Shown piece by piece: positions 54,036-60,980 of a stretch of DNA of 64,000 bases; positions within the stretch are counted from its first letter, which is position 1, and the number at the start of each line of letters is the position of its first letter. The notes beneath the pieces are model-generated. The model made no database searches. It saw nothing but the letters and a program-made list of their open reading frames with translations, and was not told where the DNA came from. This DNA is from Lachnospiraceae bacterium (GTDB lineage: Bacteria; Bacillota; Clostridia; Lachnospirales; Lachnospiraceae), in contig CAJTFW010000007.1 of NCBI GenBank assembly GCA_910575445.1, forward strand, positions 185,421-249,420, written 5' to 3'. Position numbers and translations under genes: made by a program.

Positions 54036-54392
54036 ATGGCTTATATCAATGCATTCTGGGTTGGTGGGCTTATCTGTGCCCTGGTCCAGATTTTAATGGA
54101 AAAGACCAAACTGATGCCTGGTCGCATCATGGTTCTTCTTGTCTGTAGTGGTGTTGTTTTAGGTGCTATTGGACTCTATGAGCCTTTTCAGGAATATGCC
54201 GGTGCCGGTGCTAGTGTTCCGCTTCTGGGCTTTGGCAATACTTTATGGAAGGGAATTCAAGAAGCGGTTGATACCGATGGACTTCTTGGCATCTTTAAAG
54301 GAGGCTTTACTGCCAGCGCTGCAGGTATCAGTGCCGCACTGGTGTTTGGCTATCTGGCAAGTCTTCTCTTTGATTCTAAGATGAAGAAATAA
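54036..54392 (+). CDS. spoVAE: Stage V sporulation protein AE
   Basis: A 118-residue membrane protein with three to four helices (AFWVGGLICALVQILMEKTKL; MVLLVCSGVVLGAIGLYEPF; GFTASAAGISAALVFGYLASLLF). GIFKGGFTASAAGI is the SpoVAE signature. SpoVA proteins carry dipicolinic acid into the forming spore. The usual partners spoVAC and spoVAD are not adjacent. AAAAGGAGTG precedes the ATG, and a terminator follows at once, so it is a single gene. Confidence 0.92.
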   Translation: MAYINAFWVGGLICALVQILMEKTKLMPGRIMVLLVCSGVVLGAIGLYEPFQEYAGAGASVPLLGFGNTLWKGIQEAVDTDGLLGIFKGGFTASAAGISAALVFGYLASLLFDSKMKK

Positions 54393-54393
54393 A

Positions 54394-54423
54394 AACAGCA
54401 CACGGTTCTGCCGTGTGCTGTTC
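54394..54423 (+). terminator. spoVAE terminator
   Basis: AACAGCACACGG and CCGTGTGCTGTT pair around TTCTG, followed by CTTTATAT. It also lies two bases from the end of queT on the other strand. Confidence 0.85.
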
Positions 54424-54424
54424 T

Positions 54425-54919
54425 TTATATATAGGACTGTCCGCGAAAGACCACATGCCGATAGCGCATCAATACATGCAATAATGCACTTCCTAGCCCG
54501 GCAACGGCAATCACCTCACCAATCCCCACTGTCAGCATCATAAAAGGAATCGGAAGCGGTACCCCGTATCCATAACGAAGGACAAATGGTACAATCAGCG
54601 AATTAGCCACAATCGGAGGAAGCAGAACTAGAATCTTACTCTTCCTTAAATAATAAGAACCAACTGCTCCTAAAAGCGTCGCTAAACTTCCACATACCAC
54701 ATCCAGTATAATAGAGCCGCCAATCAGATTGGACAGAAAACATCCAACAAACAGCCCTGGTATCGCCGCTGGTGTAAAGAAAGGAAGAATCACTAACGCT
54801 TCCGCCACTCGTACCTGCACTTCTCCATAGCTAATCGGTGCAAATACCACACAGAGTACCACATAGACTGCGGCAATCAGTGCCGCCTGGGTGAGAAATA
54901 CTACTTTGTTCTCTTTCAT
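54425..54919 (-). CDS. queT: QueT-type queuosine precursor transporter
   Basis: A 164-residue membrane protein with about six helices, of the QueT family (ECF-type S component for queuosine precursors). APISYGEVQVRVAEALVILPFFTPAAIPGLFVGCFLSNLIGG is the family motif. The chosen ATG at 54919 is ten bases after AGGAG; an upstream TTG would also be in frame. A preQ1-type riboswitch overlaps the ribosome site. It should work with the ECF energising module and with tgt at 9.5 kb. Confidence 0.9.
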   Translation of the reverse strand: MKENKVVFLTQAALIAAVYVVLCVVFAPISYGEVQVRVAEALVILPFFTPAAIPGLFVGCFLSNLIGGSIILDVVCGSLATLLGAVGSYYLRKSKILVLLPPIVANSLIVPFVLRYGYGVPLPIPFMMLTVGIGEVIAVAGLGSALLHVLMRYRHVVFRGQSYI

Positions 54920-54927
54920 ATTCAATT

Positions 54928-54972
54928 GTCTCCTTTAGTTTTGTTTTAGGTCAGGAAGGTCTCGAACTGACC
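54928..54972 (-). promoter_or_regulatory. preQ1 class I riboswitch before queT
   Basis: GGTCAG (5') pairs with CTGACC around the 12-nt loop TTCGAGACCTTC. An A-rich tail (TAAAACAAAACTAAAGGAG) runs into the ribosome site, and CCTT in the loop can pair with AAGG. This matches the preQ1-I plan of a stem, a loop and an A-rich tail with the site in the pseudoknot. Confidence 0.7.
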
Positions 54973-55023
54973 ATTGTACTTTTTTGCCTTATCTAGTATA
55001 ACATGCTCCCTTAAAAAGTCAAG

Positions 55024-55053
55024 AAAAAAAGACAGTTCCGAAGAACTGCCTTC
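55024..55053 (-). terminator. Terminator of the HPr-like gene
   Basis: On the minus strand GGCAGTTC-TTCG-GAACTGTC is followed by a TTTTTT run. A classic UUCG-loop terminator. Confidence 0.9.
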
Positions 55054-55095
55054 AAAGGGGGTATTTATGGGGTACAAAAAATAGAAACTGTCCAT

Positions 55096-55320
55096 TTAAG
55101 CAACTGCGTACTTCTGTAAAAAATCCTCAAATTCTTTATTCTCGCCATAACATTTTACAGTCAGTACGTGGTTTAAATCCATACTCATCACACCAAGGAT
55201 GGATTTCGCATCGATTAAAATGCGATTATACCTTAAATCAATATCAAAGTCACACTCTGCCGCCGCTTTTACAAAGTCACTTACATCGCTTACATTGAGT
55301 TTAATCTTTGTCTCTCTCAT
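55096..55320 (-). CDS. HPr-like protein without the active histidine
   Basis: A 74-residue protein with the HPr fold (KIKLNVSDVSDFVKAAAECDFDIDLRYNRILIDAKSILGVMSMDL). The Ser46 region, DAKSILGVMSM, is kept, but the HARPA segment with the phosphate-carrying His15 is replaced by SDVSDFVKA. It therefore cannot pass phosphate in the PTS. It may act in regulation through the serine, as Crh does. AGGAGC precedes the ATG. It is a single gene with a good promoter and terminator. Confidence 0.85.
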   Translation of the reverse strand: MRETKIKLNVSDVSDFVKAAAECDFDIDLRYNRILIDAKSILGVMSMDLNHVLTVKCYGENKEFEDFLQKYAVA

Positions 55321-55395
55321 TGCAAATATGCTCCTCCATAAAATAAAAAATCATGCCGGTTACCAATAGTATCGCTTTGTGTTGTTGTGAGATTT

Positions 55396-55423
55396 ATTAT
55401 ACACAACTTTCCTTTCTTGTCAA
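55396..55423 (-). promoter_or_regulatory. Promoter of the HPr-like gene
   Basis: On the minus strand perfect TTGACA (55418-55423) and perfect TATAAT (55396-55401) are 16 bp apart. The space up to 55612 (nearly 290 bp in all) shows no gene. Confidence 0.75.
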
Positions 55424-55612
55424 ATTTTGCATTGGAAATAAAACAGTGAGTATTCTGTATAAATTGCATAATTTTCCGCAAATTCCCCCCTTTATTTTTT
55501 ATAAAATAAGCCGATATGTCAAAAATATCTGATATTTTGCTTTTACATCCTTTTCAGCTGTAAGGCCTGCGTTTCTTTTGGTTTTTTTGCATTTTTTACA
55601 AAAATAAGGAAT

Positions 55613-56395
55613 CTAGGCATAGGTCTTTTCTGTTGAAAACTCATTCATAAACCGCCGATATTTCCCAGGAAGTAACGAGCCTTGCAGCCTGGTATTGGTG
55701 CGCTCTTCAATCCCAATCGCACGGTGAAACGTCTTCCAAAGAGCCTCAAAACACTCCTCCTTTTTAGAATTGCAAATCCCAAAAAACTCCTCCTCTTTTA
55801 CTTCTTCCAAAATAAAAAACCCTTTTCCTAAAGGATGCACTGCTGCCTTCTGTCTGCCTCTGTCATAAATCACCCAATTCTCCATCGGCAACCGGTCTGT
55901 AAAATGTGGAGCAATCAACGCCAGTACATCCGCCTCTGCATCAATCTCCGATAAAAGAACGCCTGTTCGAAGTTCTCGAAACCGTACAAATCCAAGGTAG
56001 CGGTGTGCAATATGCCATGCCTTTCTCTTAAGCTCAAATACCAACTGTACATCCGGCTGCGTCAACATTCCACTAATCTGTCGTCCTACTGGTAAACTAA
56101 GCCCTAAGACTATCATCCGATAGATAGCATCTGCCTTTCTCTCATCTGGATAAGAAGCTGCATAGGCAATCATCTCATAGGCTTCTTCTCCCAAGCGCTC
56201 TCTCACTGTCCGAAGCACCTTCTCTGCTTTTGTAAGGTCTGGCTTTACCCATACGTACTCACAGAAGAATTCCCTGTCTATATTCTGTGCGGTTGTAAGC
56301 CGTACCTTCTGGTGTCCTAGGCGACTGTCCCAGGCATCATAGACCCCGGTCATCATCCCAGTCAACGTATCTTCACACTGAAAAACGTGGGTCAT
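55613..56395 (-). CDS. DUF4130 / TIGR03915-type DNA metabolism protein
   Basis: A 260-residue protein (THVFQCEDTLTGMMTGVYDAW; HVFQCEDT near the start and RFRELRTGVLLSEIDAEADVLALIAPHFTDRLPMENWVIYDRGRQKAAVH). It matches the family found in fixed pairing with the TIGR03916 radical SAM protein, whose function is predicted to be DNA repair or modification, without proof. The ATG at 56395 is used (the frame also has a TTG before it). It overlaps the 3' end of the radical SAM gene by 23 bp, so they are coupled and share the LexA boxes. Confidence 0.88.
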   Translation of the reverse strand: MTHVFQCEDTLTGMMTGVYDAWDSRLGHQKVRLTTAQNIDREFFCEYVWVKPDLTKAEKVLRTVRERLGEEAYEMIAYAASYPDERKADAIYRMIVLGLSLPVGRQISGMLTQPDVQLVFELKRKAWHIAHRYLGFVRFRELRTGVLLSEIDAEADVLALIAPHFTDRLPMENWVIYDRGRQKAAVHPLGKGFFILEEVKEEEFFGICNSKKEECFEALWKTFHRAIGIEERTNTRLQGSLLPGKYRRFMNEFSTEKTYA

Positions 56396-57680
56396 CAAAT
56401 AATGTCAGCTGCCGATAGGAAACTTCTTTCTTAGCGCCACCTGGCAGCTTCTCCTTTCCATCTAAAAGATTGCGCAAAATATAATCCTCCTTAAGTTTTA
56501 CCGGATACATCTGCTTGCCTCCACAAGTAATAAAGTACACCGCCCGCTTTAACACCACACCCATCTTCTTTAGATTCTGATAATCAAGTGTACCAAGCCT
56601 TCTGGCTTTGACTATCCGCTGCGCGGAACGATAACCAATCCCCGGCACCCGAAGAAGCGTATGGTAATCTGCCTTCATCACCTCCACCGGAAAGCGCTCT
56701 AAATGCCGAAGCGCCCAGTCACACTTAGGGTCCAACAACAGATTAAAGTCCGGCTTATCCTCTGTCAAAAGCTCTTCTGCCCCAAATCCATAAAAGCGAA
56801 GCAACCAATCCGCCTGATACAGCCGATGCTCCCGAAGAAGCGGCGGCCCACCTGGAAGTACCGGAAGCAAGCTATCTTCATTGACTCTTAAAAACGCCGA
56901 ATAAAATACCCTTTTTAACTCATATCTTCGGTACATATGTTCTGCCACCTTTAGAATCTGCCAGTCATTCTCCCCTGTCGCACCGATAATCATCTGCGTC
57001 GACTGTCCTGCCGGAACAAACTTTGGCGCATGTCGATAAAGCATAAGCTCCTGCTTATTCTGCGTGCATCCCTTTTGCACCTGCTGAATCGGTGCCAGCA
57101 TTTTCTCTCTCTTCTTCTGCGGCGCCAACGCCTGAAGTCCCTCTGCGGTTGGCAGCTCCAAATTCACACTCATACGGTCTGCCAAATACCCGGTCTTCTC
57201 AATCAGGCGCGCATCTGCTCCCGGAATCGCCTTTACATGAATATACCCCTGAAAATCATACTCTCTGCGAAGCTTATATAATGTCTGATATAATAACTCC
57301 ATCGTCACGTCAGGACTTCTTAGAATACCAGAACTTAAAAATAACCCCTCAATATAATTCCTTCTATAAAAACCAATCACCAAATCACACACTTCCTGCG
57401 GTGTAAAAGAAGCCCTTGGCACATCATTGCTGCGGCGGTTGATGCAATACTTGCAATCAAACACACACTCATTGGTAAATAAAATCTTTAAAAGAGAAAG
57501 ACATCTTCCATCCGAACTAAAACTATGGCAAATTCCTGGTGCAATACAATTCCCCATCCCCTTCTTCCCATTCCCACGGTCCACTCCACTTGATGTACAA
57601 GCCACATCATACTTTGCCGCATCCGCCAAAATCTCAAGCTTCCTCTGAAGGTCCATCTGCTGTCCTACCCAAGCACCCAT
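56373..57680 (-). CDS. TIGR03916-type radical SAM DNA repair/modification protein
   Basis: A 435-residue radical SAM enzyme. The cluster cysteines are C72, C76 and C79 in NECVFDCKYC. Two more cysteines appear earlier in GNCIAPGICHSFSSDGRC. The C-terminal helix-hairpin-helix HTLLRVPGIGYRSAQRIVKARRLG (about 345-370) should bind DNA. It is a predicted DNA repair or modification enzyme; the reaction is unknown. The ATG at 57680 follows AAGGAG. Two LexA-type boxes flank the -10, which supports a DNA damage role. It precedes the DUF4130 partner. Confidence 0.92.
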   Translation of the reverse strand: MGAWVGQQMDLQRKLEILADAAKYDVACTSSGVDRGNGKKGMGNCIAPGICHSFSSDGRCLSLLKILFTNECVFDCKYCINRRSNDVPRASFTPQEVCDLVIGFYRRNYIEGLFLSSGILRSPDVTMELLYQTLYKLRREYDFQGYIHVKAIPGADARLIEKTGYLADRMSVNLELPTAEGLQALAPQKKREKMLAPIQQVQKGCTQNKQELMLYRHAPKFVPAGQSTQMIIGATGENDWQILKVAEHMYRRYELKRVFYSAFLRVNEDSLLPVLPGGPPLLREHRLYQADWLLRFYGFGAEELLTEDKPDFNLLLDPKCDWALRHLERFPVEVMKADYHTLLRVPGIGYRSAQRIVKARRLGTLDYQNLKKMGVVLKRAVYFITCGGKQMYPVKLKEDYILRNLLDGKEKLPGGAKKEVSYRQLTLFDDPRFSV

Positions 57681-57700
57681 TCTCTTCTCCTTAAAAAACA

Positions 57701-57740
57701 AAACATTTGTTCTGTATCTTATTATACAGAACAAACGTTC
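57701..57740 (-). promoter_or_regulatory. SOS promoter: two LexA boxes around a -10
   Basis: On the minus strand GAACGTTTGTTC (57729-57740, full palindromic box) is followed by TATAAT (57721-57726), then GAACAAATGTTT (57701-57712, one mismatch). Both fit the Gram-positive GAAC-N4-GTTC SOS box. Confidence 0.75.
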
Positions 57741-57771
57741 TTTTGTAAAGCAAAAAATATAAAATTTTTAA

Positions 57772-58254
57772 TCAATCCTCATCATCTTCATTATACACAT
57801 CTTCTAACTTCTTTCTCCGATACTTCACATACGTCCCAAACAGCGCAAGCAGCACAAAAGTAATCAGAAATGTATTAGTACCCATCCTGCCAACTGCAGA
57901 AGCTGCCATCTTCCAATCCTTATAACATCCAATCATCATCCCTCTTATCAAAGTAATCACTCCTGCTGCCACTGCTGCTATCACAGAATAGAATAAATAA
58001 TACTTCCATCCCGGACGAGAGCTATAATCAAAATGTCCTCCCTTCAGATTCCCAATCAATATCCCAAACGCCATCACCATAAAAACACACCATTCTCCGC
58101 CTACCTGCGAAAAAGAATCATCCACAAAAAACAACTGATAAAAAATACTGATAAGAAGTGCCCAAAATGTTATCCAACACACATAGTGCTCCACCTGAAA
58201 CATCTCCATCAATTCTCTCTCATCCACCACATTCTTCTTATGAAATAGTCTCAT
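57772..58254 (-). CDS. DUF6773-type membrane protein
   Basis: A 160-residue protein with four membrane helices (about 22-45, 54-70, 85-108, 120-145). N-terminal MRLFHKKNVVDERELMEMFQVEHY and a GGHFDYSSRPGWKYYLF loop fit the DUF6773 family of Clostridia. The ATG at 58254 follows GGGAGGAGG; the longer frame start is not used. It overlaps the XRE gene by 17 bp, and the two form an operon seen often in Firmicutes. Function unknown. Confidence 0.8.
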   Translation of the reverse strand: MRLFHKKNVVDERELMEMFQVEHYVCWITFWALLISIFYQLFFVDDSFSQVGGEWCVFMVMAFGILIGNLKGGHFDYSSRPGWKYYLFYSVIAAVAAGVITLIRGMMIGCYKDWKMAASAVGRMGTNTFLITFVLLALFGTYVKYRRKKLEDVYNEDDED

Positions 58255-58453
58255 CCCTATCCTCCTCCCAGAAAATATCATCCAACGTCTTATGCAACGC
58301 CTTACAAATATCCAGACAAAGCCGAAGTGACGGATTAAATTTTCCTGCTTCAATCATTCCAATCGTCTGCCTTGTCACTCCCACCAGCTCTGCCAACTCC
58401 CCCTGCGACAAATCCATCCCTGCACGGGCAGCTTTTAATTTTAAATTTTTCAA
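58238..58453 (-). CDS. XRE-family (Cro/CI-type) regulator
   Basis: A 72-residue helix-turn-helix protein (KNLKLKAARAGMDLSQGELAELVGVTRQTIGMIEAGKFNPSLRLCLDICKALHKTLDDIFWEE). This is the common single-domain type that travels with DUF6773/DUF3796 membrane proteins. I prefer the TTG at 58453 (gives MKNLKLK, six bases after GGAGGG); the ATG at 58459 directly abuts that site. It may repress its own operon. Confidence 0.85.
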   Translation of the reverse strand: MKNLKLKAARAGMDLSQGELAELVGVTRQTIGMIEAGKFNPSLRLCLDICKALHKTLDDIFWEEDRDETIS

Positions 58454-58535
58454 AATCATCCCTCCCACTATTCTCTATTGTACTTGCCATTACACCAACA
58501 CAATCCCTACCATCTCCTTTCCTTTATCTGCAATC

Positions 58536-58564
58536 AATATATCATATATTTTATATAATGTCAA
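58536..58564 (-). promoter_or_regulatory. Promoter of the XRE-DUF6773 operon
   Basis: On the minus strand perfect TTGACA (58559-58564) and TATATT (58536-58541) are 17 bp apart. Confidence 0.7.
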
Positions 58565-58647
58565 ATATATTTTACTAATAGTTAAATATAACATTGCTTT
58601 ATGCTCATTTTTATCTTACATCGTGAAATATTTTTCAACCCAGGCTC

Positions 58648-58736
58648 AGCCGAGAAAGGGGCGTTTGGTCTGATACAAATAGTGCTATGCAGATATTTGT
58701 ACTGACCAAGCGCCCCTTTCCCGGCTAAACTGTCAC
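58648..58736. repeat. Long inverted repeat after the phosphonate operon
   Basis: AGCCGAGAAAGGGGCG-TTGGTC-GATACAAATA pairs with its complement across a ~10-base centre, in arms of about 38 bp with a few mismatches. It lies ten bases after the decarboxylase stop. There is no T run, so it may be a transcript-stabilising stem or a transposon remnant. Confidence 0.7.
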
Positions 58737-58745
58737 TTTCTCACA

Positions 58746-59870
58746 TCATCCTTTATTTTTCAAATATTCCATAAATCCTTCCTTATTTTCTTTTGCTGTT
58801 GTCGTTGGTCTTCCCAGATCCTCTCTAGCCCCAATCTTACAAGCCACCTCAATCAAGCTCAGTTCTTCTCTCTTTTTTGCAGCCATCAGTTCCCTGCAAA
58901 GTTCCTCCATATCTTTTACACTCACCGTATATGGATATCCACACCCCTGTGCTATCTCTGTAAATCTTATCCCTTCTGCCACAGTTGGCATCCCTCCAAC
59001 CGTCTCATGCGCTCCATTATTAATCACCACATGAATCAGATTCTTTGGTTTTTGCGCTCCAACCAAAGCCATCGCCCCCATATGCATCAGTGCTGCGCCA
59101 TCTCCATCTATACACCAGACTTTTATATCCTGCTTTTGTGCTGCAATCCCCAATGCAATCGAAGAACTATGCCCCATTGAGCCCACGGTCAGAAAATCTC
59201 TCTGATGTCCCTGTCCATTTGCTTCCCGAATCTCAAAAAGCTCCCGGCTCGCTTTTCCGGTCGTAGATACAATAACATCTTCCCCTGCAGCTTTTACAAT
59301 CTCCCGGATAATCTCCTCCCGAAGCATCGAATAATCGTTTTGATACTCCACCTTTTCCTTATATGTCAGTGCTCCCTTTTTTACCACAAAAGCCACACTT
59401 TTTCCCGCTGTCAGACAGGCCCTGAAATCTTCCATTACTGAGGCCATTTCCTCCTCTGTTGTCTCTTTGTCAAGAACAAACGTTCGTATATCCATATCTT
59501 CCAAAAGCTGTACGGTCACTTCACCCTGATAGATATGCTGTGGTTCATCGTGTACTCCTGGCTCTCCTCTCCATCCCACAACAAAGATTACCGGAATTCC
59601 ATACACCTTGTCATTTAACAGAGACGCCACTGGATTAATGATATTTCCTTCCCCGGAATTTTGCATATATACAACGGGGGTCTTTCCTGTTGCCAGATAA
59701 TACCCCGCTGCCATTGCCACACAATTCCCTTCATTTGCTCCAATCACATGATGCTTTGCATCCACGCCGTACTGCTGCATCAGATAATTACAAAGTGCCT
59801 TTAACTGTGAATCCGGCACTCCGGTAAAATAGTCTGCTCCTAATATTTTCACAAAATTTTTAACATCCAT
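58746..59870 (-). CDS. aepY: Phosphonopyruvate decarboxylase
   Basis: A 374-residue ThDP enzyme that decarboxylates phosphonopyruvate to phosphonoacetaldehyde and makes the PEP mutase step irreversible. The family start FVKILGADYFTGVPDSQLKALCNYL is seen. HHVIGANEGNCVAMAAGYYLATG gives the catalytic Glu, and the ThDP motif is DGDGAALMHMGAMALVGAQKPKNLIHVVINN. It has the short split form usual for Ppd. The ATG at 59870 follows TAGGAGC. It is the last gene of the operon with the reductase and the PEP mutase fusion. Confidence 0.93.
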   Translation of the reverse strand: MDVKNFVKILGADYFTGVPDSQLKALCNYLMQQYGVDAKHHVIGANEGNCVAMAAGYYLATGKTPVVYMQNSGEGNIINPVASLLNDKVYGIPVIFVVGWRGEPGVHDEPQHIYQGEVTVQLLEDMDIRTFVLDKETTEEEMASVMEDFRACLTAGKSVAFVVKKGALTYKEKVEYQNDYSMLREEIIREIVKAAGEDVIVSTTGKASRELFEIREANGQGHQRDFLTVGSMGHSSSIALGIAAQKQDIKVWCIDGDGAALMHMGAMALVGAQKPKNLIHVVINNGAHETVGGMPTVAEGIRFTEIAQGCGYPYTVSVKDMEELCRELMAAKKREELSLIEVACKIGAREDLGRPTTTAKENKEGFMEYLKNKG

Positions 59871-59888
59871 CTTCTTTCGCTCCTAATC

Positions 59889-60980
59889 TTACACCAAGTG
59901 AAGTATTTCTCTGTAAAGCCCTTCTATCGCATCTTCTGACAGCTTTACAGGATTGTTTTTCAGTCGTACCGGATTGACAGAGGTCTTTAAAATCGTAAGC
60001 TCCTTTTCCTCTTTTAGCACAGGCGATGGAAGCGACAACTCCTTTAATAAATCCCGATACTTTGCAATCGCTTCCTCTACATGTTTACAACCCATTGCTT
60101 CTGAGAGTCCTTGAAACATCGTCTGTAGATACGCAGTCCCTCTTGGGTCTACACAATCTTCACCATGCGTTACCATATATGGCCAAAGTACCTGCACACA
60201 GAGTGCTGCCGCATGCCCATGAGAGAGTCCATAGAGCGTGGTCAGCTTATAGCACATCGCATGGCCTGCGGTCGTCTGTGTCAGATTAATTGCACAGCCT
60301 GCCACATTTGCCGCCTGCAACATCCCTCTGTTTCCTTCTTCTGTATTTTGCAGATACCCTTTTCTGTGACGCAGAATTTTCTGTATCGCTTCCACTGCAT
60401 ATTGCTTGCTGGTATCCGTTGCATGGACAGACCAATACGACTCTATCGCGTGGCACAGCGCATCTAACATGGTCACTTTCTTCTGATATGCAGGAAGGCT
60501 TTCAAGAAGTGAAGGCTCTAACACCACATAATCAGGAATACAACTCTTATGGCTTACGGACTGCTTTGTTCCTTCATAATATATCACTGCAAATTGCGTA
60601 GCCTCGCTCCCTGTCCCCGCGGTCGTTGGAATTGCTAAAATGGGGACTTTGTTCTCTGTTATCTTCTGCTTTAGATAATTCTCTTTCTTATCCATATTCC
60701 AGAACAACTTGATACATTTTGCCACATCCATCGCACTTCCGCCGCCAGCCGCGATAATAAAATCACATCGATTGGCAAGAAAGACCTCTACCCCCTCTAC
60801 CACCGATTCATACTTTGGATTGGGTGTAAAATCCATAAATTCCGTTATTGAAGCTCCTACGCCCTCTATGGCGCCCAGAAGCCTTTTATAAAGCTCCTGA
60901 TGGTGAAATGACTTCCCACAGACCAACAAGACAGACTTTGGATTTTCCTTTTCTAATATCTGCTCTATCGACCTACCCAT
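59889..60980 (-). CDS. Iron-containing alcohol dehydrogenase, probable phosphonoacetaldehyde reductase
   Basis: A 363-residue group III alcohol dehydrogenase. NADP-binding GGGSAMDVAKCIKL; TAGTGSEATQFAVI; metal ligands in MLDALCHAIESYWS and GLSHGHAAALCVQVLWPY. In phosphonate clusters enzymes of this family (PhpC-like) reduce phosphonoacetaldehyde to 2-hydroxyethylphosphonate. The place between PEP mutase and Ppd makes that the best reading; a phosphonate aminotransferase is absent. The ATG at 60980 directly follows the fusion stop (TAGATG). Confidence 0.9.
   Translation of the reverse strand: MGRSIEQILEKENPKSVLLVCGKSFHHQELYKRLLGAIEGVGASITEFMDFTPNPKYESVVEGVEVFLANRCDFIIAAGGGSAMDVAKCIKLFWNMDKKENYLKQKITENKVPILAIPTTAGTGSEATQFAVIYYEGTKQSVSHKSCIPDYVVLEPSLLESLPAYQKKVTMLDALCHAIESYWSVHATDTSKQYAVEAIQKILRHRKGYLQNTEEGNRGMLQAANVAGCAINLTQTTAGHAMCYKLTTLYGLSHGHAAALCVQVLWPYMVTHGEDCVDPRGTAYLQTMFQGLSEAMGCKHVEEAIAKYRDLLKELSLPSPVLKEEKELTILKTSVNPVRLKNNPVKLSEDAIEGLYREILHLV

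Noticed and set aside
55424..55612. The AT-rich space between the HPr-like and DUF4130 genes as a possible small RNA
   Set aside because: No convincing promoter-plus-terminator pair or stable stem was found.
59474..59485. GAACAAACGTTC, a perfect LexA-type box
   Set aside because: It lies inside the phosphonopyruvate decarboxylase coding region, far from any promoter; probably chance.
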